In this document: positions 36,292-50,390 of the stretch, piece after piece
How the letters are laid out: each line of letters begins with the position of its first letter
How positions within the stretch are numbered: position 1 is the stretch's first letter
Source: Neodiprion pinetum
Lineage: Eukaryota > Arthropoda > Insecta > Hymenoptera > Diprionidae
NCBI RefSeq assembly: GCF_021155775.2
Contig: NC_060236.1
Location: 32,698,548-32,762,547 of the forward strand
DNA length: 64,000 nt
Direction of reading: 5' to 3'
Notes under the pieces: generated by a model
The model's input: the letters and a program-made list of their open reading frames with translations, nothing else
What the model was told of the DNA's origin: nothing
The model's database searches: none
Program-made: the position numbers and the translations under genes

Positions 36292-37082
36292 CTGAAAAAC
36301 AATACCGAGAACGAAACGTTAATTTTTTTTTTTCTTTTCTTTCCTTTTTCTTTTTTTTTTCTTTTTTGACAAAATCCAAACCCGATACCGCGATGCGATT
36401 CACCATTATCACGTCTTTGATTGTTTCACGTGGAAACAATCACGAATTAGCGCGGAACGAATTCTCGCGTGACGAGAAAAAAAAAAAAAAAAAAAAGAAT
36501 CAAAGAGAAATCAAACGCGTGCTTTTTCACCTTGGGAAAAAATAATCATCGCTCGCGCGTATTCGAATGACTGTCGGGGACTTGGCGAAATAAAAAAAAA
36601 ATATACATATATATATAAATAAATTACACAAATATTTGACGTCATTAAAATTTTGTCGGTCAGTTTCTACTGTGGTAATTTTTCCTTGTCTGGAATTTGC
36701 TTATTTTTTTCACCTTCTATATTTTTTTTTTTTTTTTTTATTCAATCGCTACTCAAAAATTCGACAGTTTATACGTTTTTTATAAACTTCTTATATTCAC
36801 ATAGGGCGGGGGGGGGGCAGAATTGAAACCATCGAGTGTATAGTTTTTGAACGTTTGAAAAACCATGACCAGAAACGATTGAAATCAAAGATGGAGAACT
36901 AATGGAGAAAAGATCTGAAGAAGAATGAACTCATCTGCGCCGGTTCATTCATGGATCATCGACCGAGTTTGAAAGAGCTGAGAAAGTGTAAAAAATTTAA
37001 AGTGCTATGAACGAAAAAAAAAAAAAAAAAGCAAAGACACGTCGCCCAAGAAAGTGAAAAGAAAAAAATGCGAACTTGTTTG

Positions 37083-37158
<76 letters not shown>

Positions 37159-38078
37159 ATATATTTCTCCTATACAATTGTACATACATTTTGGTTTAAA
37201 TACCGACTGAAGAACGAAATTTTCTTTTCGGGTAGAAGGACTTGTACTAAATGTATGTAATACGCATTTACATACATGTATATGTATGCATATGTAGTTA
37301 CGCGGTAGAAATGTTGAGAACGCGAGATAAATATAGAATGGCGAACGGGAGGCTGTGAAGCCGGTATGTAATAAATATATATATACATACATATATATAT
37401 ATACCCACCATAGATACAATAATCGGTCGTAAATCAGCCTCAACACTTGTCTCATTGATAGTTACTTCTTCTATGCACCCCATGTATGTGATATATGAAC
37501 ATGTATTGTGACAATAGAACGGTGTGATTCGGGAATAGAAAAAAACAAAAAAACCAAAAAAAAAAAACAAAAAATTAAATGAAAGAAAATGAGAATTAAC
37601 AATTTACCACATCCGAAATAATGAAAGGGTAAAATAAATATTCGCAATTACTTGATCGATCCTCCCATGTGTCGTCCCGTGTTCAATTAATCGATCACAA
37701 TTGACACGCCGACTGTCAAATATAGCAATTTGTAATCCAAAAACTTGCACAATATCTTCCACTTGTAACAACACATGTCGTTCACTATCGCGCATATGTA
37801 TCAATTAATAAGCGTGTGTATACGTAGACGCGTTAACATTGTGCCGAAATGAATAATAATCGTATAACATGTATTTCGTTCGAAAGAGGTGAGAAACAGA
37901 AGGAAAAAAAAAAAAAATTATTAAAAAAAAATTAAAAAAAAAAAAAAAACAATTGTGCCACTAGTCAGTTGTTTCATTCACACGTCCTGAATCCACGAAA
38001 TAAACATAAATCACTCCGATATTACGAACGTAAAGACGGTTGATAAAAAAAATATCAAACGACACAATTTTACAAAAA
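36292..38078. other. Intron upstream (minus-strand sense) of the recognised exon
   Basis: Begins, in minus-strand order, between the candidate promoter block and the acceptor at 36292. It contains T/A runs, the 78-bp TA microsatellite, a CACGTG-containing string near 36428 and several A-runs at 37900-37950. No further exon was recognised. Confidence 0.5.
37089..37166 (+). repeat. (TA)n microsatellite, about 78 bp
   Basis: TA/AT run with a single TTA interruption near 37147. It generates the Tyr/Ile open frames seen on both strands here. Confidence 0.9.
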
Positions 38079-39165
38079 TCAATCACAATATCCTTTACGT
38101 TCGATTATTCTTACGAGACGCGATCGATATCCGAACAAACCGATCAGAGATAAAAGTAAGGTGAACCCGCGGTGGCTGTGTGAGAGAGAGAGAGAGGGAG
38201 AGAGAGAGAGAGAGAGGGACGAAGGTAGAGGGGTTCGGAAAAAAATCCGTTTCTCTCGCGGGTAAAAAGTTCGATTTTTTAAACCGTCCAGCTGCGCAGC
38301 GGTTTCGTGGGTTTGATCGGCTCGTCGGTGTGATACGAGCCGGTTTTTTTTAGGAGGCGATAACGCCGCGCGGCGGTCACAATAAGTGTCGTTGTGAGTT
38401 GCGAGCACGCCGAGGTAACTCTAAACACTAAACCCCAGAGAGCGCGTGGAGTTAGGTATGTGCAAGAGAGACTCGAGAGACGAAGGAACGAACGAACGAA
38501 CGAACGAAACGTATGAAACGAATGGAGCAGGCAGGCAGGCAGGGATGGCAGTCAGGCGGGCAGGCAGGCAGCAGCGCGGGGCTTGTTGTGTAAATATAAA
38601 CAAATATAGTTGAAACCAACCAACAGGCCCGGTTGTGTCTGCCGCGCGTCGCCCTCCCCCCTCCCGCCCCTCCCTCTCGCTCCCCCTCCTCCGACGCTGC
38701 CGTCGTCCTTCTCTCTCTCTCTTTCTCTCTCTCTCTCCCTCTCTCTTCTCTCCCTGTCGCTCTCTTTTCCCCCACCGTCTGGCGTCGTCATCGCCTACGG
38801 CACGTTCACCGCACCGCCAAAATTTACCACCCGATTTTAAACCCCCCCACAAGCCCCCGATCACCCCCCCCCCCCCCCCCGTCCTTGCCCGACGACAGAC
38901 GACCACACCGGGCAACTGGATGGATTGGATGGGATGGATGGATGGATGGATGACGGCCAAACGACGATCACCACCGACTAGTGACTGCCTTGGATCAACT
39001 ACCCTCGGGCGACTCGGTTTCCCCCCCCCCCCCCCCCCCCCCCTCACTTAAATACGACGCCCGAACAGTCTATACGTCCACCGAGTCACGGGACTAGATG
39101 TGTTCTTCCGATCCTGCTACGATATCTCACTGACTCACTGACTCACTGACTGACTGACTGAAGGA
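38079..39165 (-). promoter_or_regulatory. GC-rich microsatellite cluster, candidate promoter/first-exon region
   Basis: About 2 kb upstream of the minus-strand exon the base composition changes sharply. The block is GC- and CpG-rich and stacks many short repeats: GA/CT runs (38182-38217 and about 38708-38765), CGAA (about 38488-38510), GCAG/GGCA (about 38527-38575), a C17 run (38864-38880), TGGA (about 38929-38951), a C23 run (39021-39043) and GACT/CACT (about 39128-39163). Such clusters are common around promoters and 5' untranslated exons of developmental regulators. On the minus strand several GTGAGT-like and GTAAGA-like sequences could serve as donors (for example near 38112 and 39130-39150), but none can be chosen from sequence alone. 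Apparent long open frames here (up to 208 codons) are translations of the repeats and I do not call them genes. Confidence 0.3.
39021..39043 (+). repeat. C23 homopolymer run
   Basis: Twenty-three consecutive C, equivalent to a G run on the strand of the only recognised exon. It lies in the candidate promoter block, and a C17 run (38864-38880) sits 140 bp away. Confidence 0.95.
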
Positions 39166-40633
39166 ATGAACCAGACTTGCGTTGTAACCTCGTACATGTA
39201 TGTAGTGCGATTTGTCCGGTTTGGTTGTGAAAAACGAGTCATTGTGTGACGTTTGTCGTTGATCTTGATGATTCGGTCGATGCTGCTGGTAGCTTCTTCA
39301 TCAGTAGAGCCTAACAGAGATTTCCGCGGATGAATTGATTATGTATCACCCAAAGTAGCGTCGAGTCGTTTGTTCTACCTTGCGAGTCCGATCGGCAACA
39401 AAAGAAGATATTTCGCTCGAGACTATCATCGTCGATTGAAGAAGATTGATGAATTTGTCCCGATCTTTAGTACCGATCGAGTTCTTTTTCCTAACCTCTG
39501 AAATAGGAGAAAATAAAATCTTTAAAATACGGACAGAACAACACGCAGACAACGAAACTATTCGACGGATTCGAAAATCGGATCTTTCTTAAGACGTTCA
39601 TCGTATATATATATGAAATTTTTTGCAACGTTGAGGAAACAAACAGATATTGAAAAACAACGTTGACGGAAGTATTGCTCCGTCATTCATGCTTCTTCCT
39701 GAAAATGCAATTTTTCTTTTCACCTCTCGCCGTGTTGTGTAAGAGTTTTTTTAACATCCATGCTGTTTACGATTCGACGTAGTTATAACGGAAAAACTGA
39801 AAAGCATACAGATCTTAGGATCTCAGGAATTGCTGCTCGCCGGCTGGCTGGCGAGTTTCGTGAAATACCAACAAATGTATATACCTACGTTTTATTTACC
39901 ACTGCGTGTCGGCGCTTAAGGTTCGACGTTTATATAATAAATACCCGGTATACACACAGATGTACACAAAATACACACATCCCCGCATGCATGCTTGTAC
40001 GAATTTTCTATACAATTCTTATTCCGTATTATGTACACACTCGACGTCAGCATGAACGCCAATGCTATTACAAATTTTCTTTTTGCTCTCCTCCCTTTGC
40101 CGCAATTCTTCGGTTTGTTGTCATAGGACGATATCTCGCCCAGGTAAGAACCTACCTCAGAAATGGTCCGCGAAACGAGAAACTCTGTTCTATTCCCATC
40201 ACGTTTTTAATTTTTTGATTTGAGATTTATAATGATTTTTATTTAATCGTCATGAAGGAGGAAAAAAAAATTCACAAATTGATCGTTCATTCTCCGTTAT
40301 CAGTATCCCTGAGATTGAATGGGAGTCAAACAGTTGGAGAAAATATCGACAAGGTTGATGCCTAGAATATCGATCGAGATGGATTCTTTTTTTCTTTGGT
40401 GCTAGAAACGAAATTATGCTTGGTCAAAAATTGTGGAATTTGCAAATCTGCGAATACATACAACATGTGAGTGGTATTCGAGGTGGTTGTTCAAGCGTCG
40501 GGTAGAGTTGGAGGAAGAAATACTGGAGGGTAGATGGCGGGGCGGGGTTGGAGGTCACGGATGGTTTTGCAACGGGGTGAAAAGCATTATATCCTGCACT
40601 AAATAATGAAAGAGAGGTTTTCGACGACCCGTC

Positions 40634-40662
40634 GGGGGGGGGGGGGGGGGGGGGGGGGGGGG
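40634..40662 (+). repeat. G29 homopolymer run
   Basis: Twenty-nine consecutive G followed by AGGAGG. It can form G-quadruplex DNA on the plus strand. Confidence 0.95.
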
Positions 40663-42199
40663 AGGAGGAACGAACGGACGGAGTAGGAAACGTAAAAATC
40701 CTTGAATCTGAGAAATTAGCGGAGTAACGAGCTGTCGGGATGAAAAAAGGGTTACACACACGCCTCTCCTCCCCTGTTCGCCGCCCCATCTCGGCAGGCT
40801 AAAAGGGTTGAATTAATGTCGCGATAAATATATGATTTAAGGTGGAAAACGTTTCTACCGCTGCGGATAATTTTTTATCTCAGAACCCGCGAAAAGCACC
40901 GGTCGTAGAGTGCCAGTTATTTATTTATTTTTTTATTTTTTCATTTTTTTATTTCAATTCTTTTGCCTCTTCTCTTTTTGCACATCGTTCCTTTTTTCTC
41001 TCCCCCATTTTCAACCAAACACTCAATGCCAGAAGAGGAGCAACGGCAAAAAAGTAGAGAGACCGGACCCAGGGGTGAGACACGTCGTGTGAATTCACCA
41101 CTAATTTCTTCTGCTTTTATAATTTACTACCCCGAACGTGAAAATTTACGTATAACGCTTTCAATTGTTTTCTAGGCGAGCTTTTTCCCCGATCTCCCTG
41201 CCCACCTTCGCCACCCCTCTTTCAACTGAAATCAAATTACGACCAAGAAGACTAAAAGTCTAGTCTAAAACAATACCCCGAACGTCGATTTAAAGAAGAG
41301 AAAAAAAACAAAAATACGCGGGTGTCAAGTTTTCAAAACTGTTTCATCATATCTTTTCAACATGATTTGTGACATAAAAATCTCAGGTTTTTCCATATCA
41401 CCGTACACTTGAATTTCTATCACATTTTCTCCAACTCCCAAGCGAGAATTTGGAATGACGTTGAAAAGGTCCGGTAGCGGTCAAGAAGCGGATGCTGAAG
41501 TGAAACAAACGGAAAAGAGCAAGGGGATGAAGTTGGGAAAAGAATGAGTGAGAGGTGATGAATTTTTGAATAGTTGAAATCGCATATACGATGCAATATA
41601 TAACAGGGTATAATTGTCTGGAGAAAGGTGGGGGTGGTGGTGGTGGCCACATAGATATACTTACACCCGTACGCGTAGACGGAGAGAAACTGGCGTTGGA
41701 AAATTCGTCCAATTATCGCCGGACTGTCTGAAAAGTATAGGGGATGGTATTTGGCTGGTGAAAGGGGTGGGGGAAGGGGACGGCGGATGTGTGTCGGGGT
41801 GGACGTCCTCGGACGGGAGAACCGCGACCACCGCGTCGACGGATTCGCCCCGAGTCCTGCAGGAAGCCGGGATTTTCCCCTCGGCGACGGCCTCCGACCA
41901 CCGCCCGGGTTCCGTCGACTCGACACATTTTGGATTAACCGCTAGACATTAGAATACGAAATTGATATATTATGGAGGCCATCCTGGGCGACGGTCGCTG
42001 CGGTCCAGCCGACGACCTCCCTCCACAACCACTACTGAGCGGGGGATCTCGGTTACTCTTTAGGCATGGTTGCTCGCCGGTCGAATCTTTCATCGCATTA
42101 TCTTCCCTCGTAAAACACTTCTTTATAGGTTACCAAATGTCTCCGGCCGAGCTTTCACCTATCTCCCGGAACACGTATGCAGGGGCAGGATGGGGGGAA

Positions 42200-42215
42200 G
42201 GGGGGGGGGGGGGGG
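42200..42215 (+). repeat. G16 homopolymer run
   Basis: Sixteen consecutive G within a G-rich segment that begins near 42182. Confidence 0.9.
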
Positions 42216-45200
42216 CAAATCGGGGAGAGAAATAATGCAGACGTGCGCCAAAGAAGCGGGTTATTAGGTACCCTTTTCTCACCGTGGTTTACTTTTTACG
42301 AAGCTCAACGCTGGATTAAAACTACCAACAATCAGAAAAGCATGGGAGATATACCTCAGCGATTTCGTTTATTCTATGGTATGTTGTAGTACATCGAAAA
42401 ACATTAGACACGTATTTTTTTGTTTCACGTACCAAATTGGCCGTTCGCGGGCTAAAAGGTACCCGTAAAATTTAGCTCAAAGGTATAAGGGATGAAACCC
42501 TTGGGGGTGAAAACACTGAGCATATTATTGTCGTCCGTTAGTAGTGAATGACTTCGAATTTTTTTTTTTTGTTATTTAACCTCCACCCTGTCACATGGGG
42601 TCTTTCGTGCTGGCGTGATATCTTGTTGCGTGTATATTTTGTATACAAGAAGACGCACGGCTTTCTCACCTCTACGAAAAAAAAAAAAAAAAAATGAAGC
42701 AAGCAAACGAACTATTGAATCTTTAACTAGATGCCTCGAAGGATATGCACGAATTTTTTTCAGAATTTTTAGAGCACTTATAATAGCCAAAATAAGACTA
42801 AGCCGTGAAGACCTCATGTGACAGCCAACGTATACTGAAAACCACGGGACGTGATAAGAGTTGAAAAATGGAATTAATCTATTCTTGGGAATGAACTTTA
42901 GGGGTCATTTTACTTGTTACATGGCCGAATTGGGACTTTGAAAGAAATGCGTGTCTCATGTTTTACGATGTACTAAAACATATCGCAACAATGAAGAAAA
43001 TCGGTGAGGCACTCATCGGGTGCTTTCCTTGCACCCAAGGAAAAGTTTCATTCTTTCACGTCAAACCAATCAATCTTTCAGCCGTGAATTTCTATTGGAA
43101 CCTCAAGGACGACTCTCATCCTGTTCAAGACAGTCGATCAATATTCAGTGCAACAAAATACGACGCTATTTTCTTCATAACTGTAAAGCTGGAGGTTATA
43201 ATCTAGCTGAGGATCAGAACGGTATCCAGATTCCTATAGTTCGTCTTAACTGATCCTGAAGCTGGCGGTGTTTCGTTAGAAAGAAATAAAAACTAACAAA
43301 GTACGGGTGAGCCTGGGATATCTTTGCAGCGTTGGTGGCGAGGCGTCGGTGGTGAAGGTGGCGGCAAAGTTTCCATCGGCTAATGGGCTCTATATACAGC
43401 GGAATGAACAGTGACAGGAGAATCGACGTTCCTGCTAACAGACACGAGCCCCGCTAATTCCTGCCTCTGCAAGAGTGTCTGGTATACTTCATGATTGCTT
43501 CATTGCTCACCGCTCCCTCTTTTTTTCTTTTTTTTTTATTAATCTTTTTTTTTTATCATCATTTCTTTTCTCGCGGAGGGATCCTTGTTAGCATACTTAT
43601 CATCCATCCCTTGGAATTAAGACGAAAGTGAGCGAGAGAAGCAAACTCCTTGGAGTAGAATAGAAGGAGAAAAGGAGGAGAATTCTACGTCGGATCGTTT
43701 GGTAATGGATATAATGTTGGAGGGTGTGTCTCTGCACAGAAATGTTGATAATATCAAATTGCTTCAGACCTGGATATTGGCTCGACGAGGCTGCGCAGCT
43801 ATCCTCGGTATATAATGCTGATTGGATTCAAGAGTAAGAGCATTAATCTGCTGCTGCTGGTATTGCTGCTTTCTTTTATTACCCCCGAAAGAGAGAACGG
43901 ACATAAGAATAAGAAAAAGAGGGACAAGTGTACAGAATTACGGGAACGAGAAATTCGGAAATCCGCGGGGAGGAGCGAAAAACGGAACGCTCGATCTTCG
44001 CCAGACACTTCTGCCCACCTATGCCAATCTTAAAACGAGGGTCTCTTGGATCTTTGGGTCGGCTTCGCGCCGGCTGGACGATGGCAGCGAAGGTTGATCA
44101 GCGCGAACTGATCTAGACGAATGACCCTAAGTGGTGGACAAAGCTAGATAAGAAACTAGCTTTTGCCGGGGAAAAAACGGGGGACCAGGGAGAGTCTTTG
44201 AATGGGGGAAAAGAGAAGGCCTTCTCCTGAGGAATGGACCTCTCTTTGTTTAGCCGTTTATAGTGGAAGAGATTTTCCCGGATTGGTCACTCGCACGATA
44301 TAGCTAAACCGTGTAGGGTCAACCCCGTGAAATCCTCAGATCCGACTTTCCTCCTCCCCCCTCACCGTTTTGTCCACTTTCACTTCTGCAGTAGCGGATC
44401 TTTTCCAGTCCTTCTCCGCCGGTGCTTACGACTTGGAACCCTCGACAATGGTGGCGGGCATTAGCTGACAACAGAGGTGTGGACATCCGATTACCCTCGT
44501 GCAACTTCTGCCTCCTTCCACTTCCATCGCCATTCGCACACCGAGTCTGATTGGACGATTGGCTGCTGGCTCTGGGCCGGCGGAGCGCGTTCGAGGTTTA
44601 TGTGTCTCCTGATGATCAGAATGCCCCCGAAGAGGCCTGCAGGATCTAAATAAAATCTCGGGAATTGGCCCCATTTTGCCCGGGACGAGACGAGGAGCTT
44701 TGGGATCTTCAGCGTGCACTGGGAGTCCGTTTGCGATTGGGAAACGCCGACCGCCGTCGGTCCGTGACGAACTTCCTCTCTGTTTCAACACCTGGATTCC
44801 ACCTGGTCGCCGACGAGGTAACGAAACTGGTGTACCAGCGAGCTGGTGACTGGCACGGTACAAAGAAAGCACGAACGTGTAGCTGCACACAAACCTCTTT
44901 GAGTATTGGAACGGCGAAAGGAGATCCCGACCAAAGCGTCTATCCGACCTACAGTGTTTGTTTGGGATGTTTCTGAAAACATGGATCTACTTCAAGGCGC
45001 GTTGGTCGGCCGTCGGTTGGTCCTCTAATGGGTTTTGTGTGCCCCTCCCATCCCTCCCGCGCCGCAACGTTTGTTTAGCGCATCCTGTTTAGATTCGAGT
45101 AAAACACCACCAACCCTCCGTTTCCATCATATGCGGAGGCTGCGACAGATGATCGTTTGATTCCGAAACGAGTTATCCTTTCCGCCCTCCATGGTCACCA

Positions 45201-48200
45201 TCGATTTTCAACGTGACGTGAAGACGCGCGCCGTTCGTCGATACTGCCAATCAGTAGTCAACTTCAACCTCGCTCAGTACTGGATCCTTCAACATTTCGT
45301 GAAATACTTAAAAGTCCCCACACGATGAGAACTGTGAACTTGGACACAAGATCGCGTCAACCCGCATGAATGCAGGTTTGAGAATTTGAGTTTTACTTCT
45401 TTTTCCTACCCCACGGTGTTTATTATTGGCGCGCCCTTTGATGTGAAAACGTAAATGGCGCCCGATATGGGGAGAAACGAGGTTCATAGTCTGGAGATTC
45501 CATTTTCTACCTCTTTCCAGATACACAAATTGATCCATGCCATATGCTCTGCGATATTTCGGTTGTGAATTTAACTTAAATCGATACCATTCATGTGAGA
45601 AACGTATCCTAAATGGCTTCTGTCTCTATTCATAACTTATATTGATGAATCCATATCCGTTAGGATTACAACAAAAATGTTCCGGTATCAGAAGAGGTTC
45701 CTAAACCTAGATACATCCGATGGAAAGACCATTTCTAGATTCCAGGTTCACGCTCATTCTTCATTTACGGTTTGAACGTGCACCGCGTGAAGCTGCGTGG
45801 AGCTATCGGTACTCGGAAAGGAGTGGTTATAATACCGGTCTTCGACTAGGGAGGTATAAAATAATGAGCTAACGGGAGTAATAGGATTACGCCAGAATCT
45901 CTAATAATTGGCCAGTTTAAAGGTGAAACTGGACTCCTCTGAGCCGCTAATGGGTAGAAGGACGAGAATTTAGATTATACGTATACCGAGAACTGTACTG
46001 CACGGTGAACTAAGCTTCAGCGTTTAATTCAGGGCACTGCAGCGAGTAACGAAGTATACGCTTTGTGGCCAACGCAGTCCTTTCGTGACTAATTGGATCT
46101 TTGAGGACGTCTTTTAGCCACGTGGTCGTCACTGACTTTAGGAATTGTGAAATCTGCGCACATCTGTGAAATACTGGCACACTGGAAAAAGACAGAGATG
46201 GGGAGATGAATCTGGAATTATTAATGACACGGAGTGGACCTGTCCAAGAGCTGTCGGGGTCATTTGCTCTGACAAACCATTCGAAACATCGAGTATGATG
46301 AATGAAGCCTTGGCCCGTAAGCTGTCGATCCCTTCAACGCCTGCAACGCTGTGCTAAAAAATTCGCTGAGCAATGACAGCAGCGCTAATTAGACTAAGGA
46401 TTTGAAAATTTGGGATTTTTACCCTCTAGTTACCAGAATAAATCGCTAACAGTCTTCTTCTCAGTTTTATGTTGCCGTTTTGGCCAAAAAGACGGACAGC
46501 CTTGCAGTCTTCTTCTAAGTAGTTGGTGTAAAGACCATTCGCCGGGTTGTAAATCTAGTCGTAGGAAAATTTAGGTGATGTACATAGATTACGTCAGTTC
46601 AACGGGTCCCGAATCGTGGGGATAAAACTGCAACTCACCGGCCATATTTAGTGTGGGAAATGGTCAGTGGGTACTGGCATATCCTGAGGAATGGACTCGG
46701 CCCTTCGAAAGATCCCAGATGTATGCGAATGAAGACTCTATCCGCGGACAACAGGATGAAGAGCACAAGTTTCAGGATCGAGGATAAGAGACCATCGTTC
46801 TCTGGATTCGTGATAGTCGAATTTCGAACCGTAAAATCATGCCGATACTCGCGATACTGATGCGTTTTCAAGGCAACGGTGGTTTCCGCATGCGGGTTCC
46901 CGTTGCAAAGGGAAGGAGAAAAAGGAGAAAGAGAGATAGAGCGTAATCCTCACTTCAGAGGAATGTTCTTTTTAAATAAAATGGAAATAGCTCTCGATCC
47001 TGCCTCTTTCCGCCCTCTTCACTCCCCCCCCGACTTAAAGGCCTCTCGTCTCCTCCTTGCTCTATACGGCTGATGTAAATGAATAAAAATTTGCGGTGAG
47101 ACGTTTGAGCCACCGCGGTCTCGCTCGCCTTGACGGGCATTTCAGGGTTTCTCTTCCACCGTTTTCCCCGTCTTCTTACGCCAGTCTCCTTTTTCACAGT
47201 CTCTCTTTCTCTCGCTCTTCTTTTTATTTTTTTTTTTATATACTCGAAAGATCACCCTGCAGTTCACAATCAGAGGTCTTTCCGAAAGTCTCCTTTATTT
47301 TCAGCTCACTGCTTCCCTCCCTTATACTTTGGGTCGGTTGGTTGGGCGGTTGGTTGGTTAGTACGCCTCAGCCCTGACTCACTTCGCGCGTCGCCTATCT
47401 TACTCCTCCTCTTTCTCCTCATCCTCCCCCTCTTTCTCGCTTCGCGCGTGACATCAGAAGAAAGGTTATCGTTCTAAGGATCATTATGCCAAGTCTTAAG
47501 TCGAGCTAATATGTTCCTTGCCCTGGCAGTATATCCTTACTCTAAACCCATCAACTACCACCCATCCTCCGCCTCCAGTTTCCAACACGCTCTGAGGACA
47601 TGGACAATTTAATACCATTTTATAAATTATACATAGCTTTTTCCCTCCCTCCCTCCCTCCCGCCCTCCCTCCCTTCCTCAACTCTCTCCAGATCACCCGT
47701 AAGCTTTGCGCCAAGAGGTAGAGAAGGAAAGAAAAAGCGAGAAAGAAAACTCGGAACGCCAAATGAATTTTAAATCCTTTGGCGAGGACTATTAAAGCTT
47801 CGAAGGAGAAGAAGAACGAGAAAAAGAGAAATACGAAAAACGGCCACAAATCCTAGTCTTCCTATTTATGCATACGTTAAAAGATGGAGCGAAAGATTAA
47901 AAAATGATACGATACGACAAACACTCTGTGGTTTTACTTTCGGTAAATAAAAGAGCAAGAGAAGAATTATTCCAACGCGACTAATTCATCTTTTCCGCAA
48001 GGGCTCTGAAGCCCGTAGAAGGATGATGCTTAGACCTTGTAGACGTTATGAAAAATGGTGAGGTTCCTTTTTTCTTTCATTTTCTTTCTGCTCCTTCTTT
48101 TTTTATTTTTTTTTTCTTTAGCTCTCGTCGAGGGGTTACCTCCGCGGGGTGCAATCATTTCCTTATTGCGATATTGATACGTTACTTTGATAATATGGGT

Positions 48201-49155
48201 TACCACCATCACCGTCTCTATGCCTCTTCCACCCTCTTTCTGTCGCCCTTCTTCTTTCCCGAACGAACGTTGAGTAGCAGCAGCAGGATGGGACGGAGGG
48301 GCGGAATCCCGATTCCCATATCCTTCCGAGCCATCGATTCAAGGATTAGGTGGCAATTTTTCAAGCCTATACCGAATAATTACTCAATTTTTCCCCGCGA
48401 AGCCCTTTTCTCAACGCGCTCTCTCCGTCTGCAAGCTCAGCTATACATTCCCACGTGTGTTACATCGTCATACACAGAACCGCTCGCGCATAATATCTTA
48501 TGTATTATACATACAGCCATACTGCACACTCATCTGATCGCAAAAACCTTCCATTATCGAAAATTATCGATGCGTAACAAATATCGCTTCAAGCTGGGAC
48601 GAGACGAGGCGATAGCTGTACTTTTTATGAAAATTTTTCACCTTTTTGTACTCGCAATTTCTGTAGAGAGTAATTATACAATACTGTTGCGCGATTCACC
48701 AAATCGATGGTAAATTGAATCTTTCCCAATATATCATTCGAATTTTTAATCAATCACACAGAATTTTTTTCCAATCATCGTCACTCACAGATTTGTTCAC
48801 TCGGTTTCTTATTTTCTGTTTTTCTTCTTCTTCTGCATCGAGTCATAAGCACTTTTGTTTGTTTTTTTTTTTATTTTCTCGTGCGCCAATAAATATTCGA
48901 CGTCCCCCCTTATACATTTCTTCTCGGCAAAATCCGACGCGATTTTCCTCGCCAGGCTTAGCCGAGTTTTTTTATCCACCCCAATACCTCGCCTCCTGTT
49001 GTCTTATTTTAAATCTCCAATTATCACGACTCGTCAAACAGCGACAACGCGCAGTCCCGCAGCTACGGAGGGAGTCGCGTCGTCTTGACTCTCTAAAATA
49101 CCCCCGCTTGCCTGTATGTGCCAGTGAAAGAAGAAGAAGTAGAAGAAGAGGAGGA

Positions 49156-49186
<31 letters not shown>

Positions 49187-50390
49187 CAGAAAATGAAATA
49201 AAATATAATAAGAAAGATATCGTGAAAACCAAGAGCTCAGCGCTTTCGCCTGGCGTTGGCGTCTCCTGCTTTTTTATTACCATCACGACGGAAAAGGAAG
49301 GAACAAACCCCATGAAGAATTTTCTACCATCATCTCAATTCAATCATTTTCCGGAGCTGGTTGGGGAGAAAAAAATTAGCAAGTAAGATTGTCAACAATT
49401 TTGTCAATATTTGCCAACATCCTTCAGTTGTTCATAATTCATCATTTGTACTTAATAATAGTAATAATAATTTCGTCACGGTTTCGAATTTTTGGCTCAC
49501 GTATAGCCACGTAGAATACGTTGCATGGGATAATAAGGAGGTAGCTAATAACAAGCCCAGGAAAACTCACTCGACTCGGCCACTCTCGAGCACGCGGTAG
49601 AAAAATGTTTCTATTTAGTAAGGTAAGCTCGCTTTATTAAGAGAAAGCTCAGTTTCAGCCCCTCCTCGCAGTATTTAAGGAAATCTGTATAACCGCACTC
49701 AAGAAAATCCGTGCAGTAAAAGAAAATGGAAAATCAAGATGAAACGGAAGACTCGTCTTTGATTGACCTCGATACGAAAACGGTATATTTTTATCTCTTG
49801 TCTGATAATCGAATTCAACAGCTTTGCGGAAAAATTGTGTATCTCCGGTGATTGAGGCTGGAAAAAGCACAAAAAGCAGACAACGGTGTAGCCTGAAAAA
49901 TAGTGAAACACTCTATTCGCCGATTATTGGGTGCAGCCGAGACGCGTAATTTTCTTCTAAATGCGAAGGACTCCTCGACCCCTCGACGGTGAGATATAAC
50001 GTGAGGCGGGTGAGCCTTACGGGGGTTGATTTTGGGGGTGAGGAATAGCGGGGGTTGAGAACCGGCCGGGATGAGAATGGGGACGGGGTAAGACCACCAG
50101 CAGCTCTTTAAAAGAAAGTGGGATAAACAGACAGTTTTATACAGGGAGAAAAGGGAAATGTAAATTTTCATCGAACTGGAAGTAAGAGAAAGAATATAAA
50201 GGCTCCCGTGAATTCTGCGGGTAGCTGTCTCGGCATCGAACTTTGCGCAGCCGTTTTTTCCCCCACTCATTACGGTCCTTCGATACACAAAACAAACGAA
50301 AAGATGAAGTAAAAAATCGAAAACGATTTTCCCACATTTCTAAAAACCCGAGAGATTAACAACCCCTGAAATCTGGTGTAAACCTTTCCG

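Larger units (their letters stand above)
39166..50390. other. Non-coding, no gene recognised
   Basis: Upstream of the candidate promoter. The part from about 43250 to 47000 is the longest stretch in the window with few homopolymers or microsatellites. It carries open frames of up to 154 codons (44426-44890 minus) that I cannot relate to any protein family. CCCT and GGTT repeats lie near 47640-47680 and 47330-47360, and G runs are listed separately. Confidence 0.55.

Noticed and set aside
36956..37455. Tyr/Ile-rich open frames on both strands
   Set aside because: They are produced by the TA microsatellite.
38421..39051. Open frames of up to 208 codons on both strands
   Set aside because: They consist of Gly, Arg/Glu, Pro and Ser runs translated from microsatellites and C runs, and overlap in several frames.
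44426..44890. 154-codon minus-strand open frame
   Set aside because: No recognisable domain, no good splice sites, and several other frames in this GC-balanced region are equally open.
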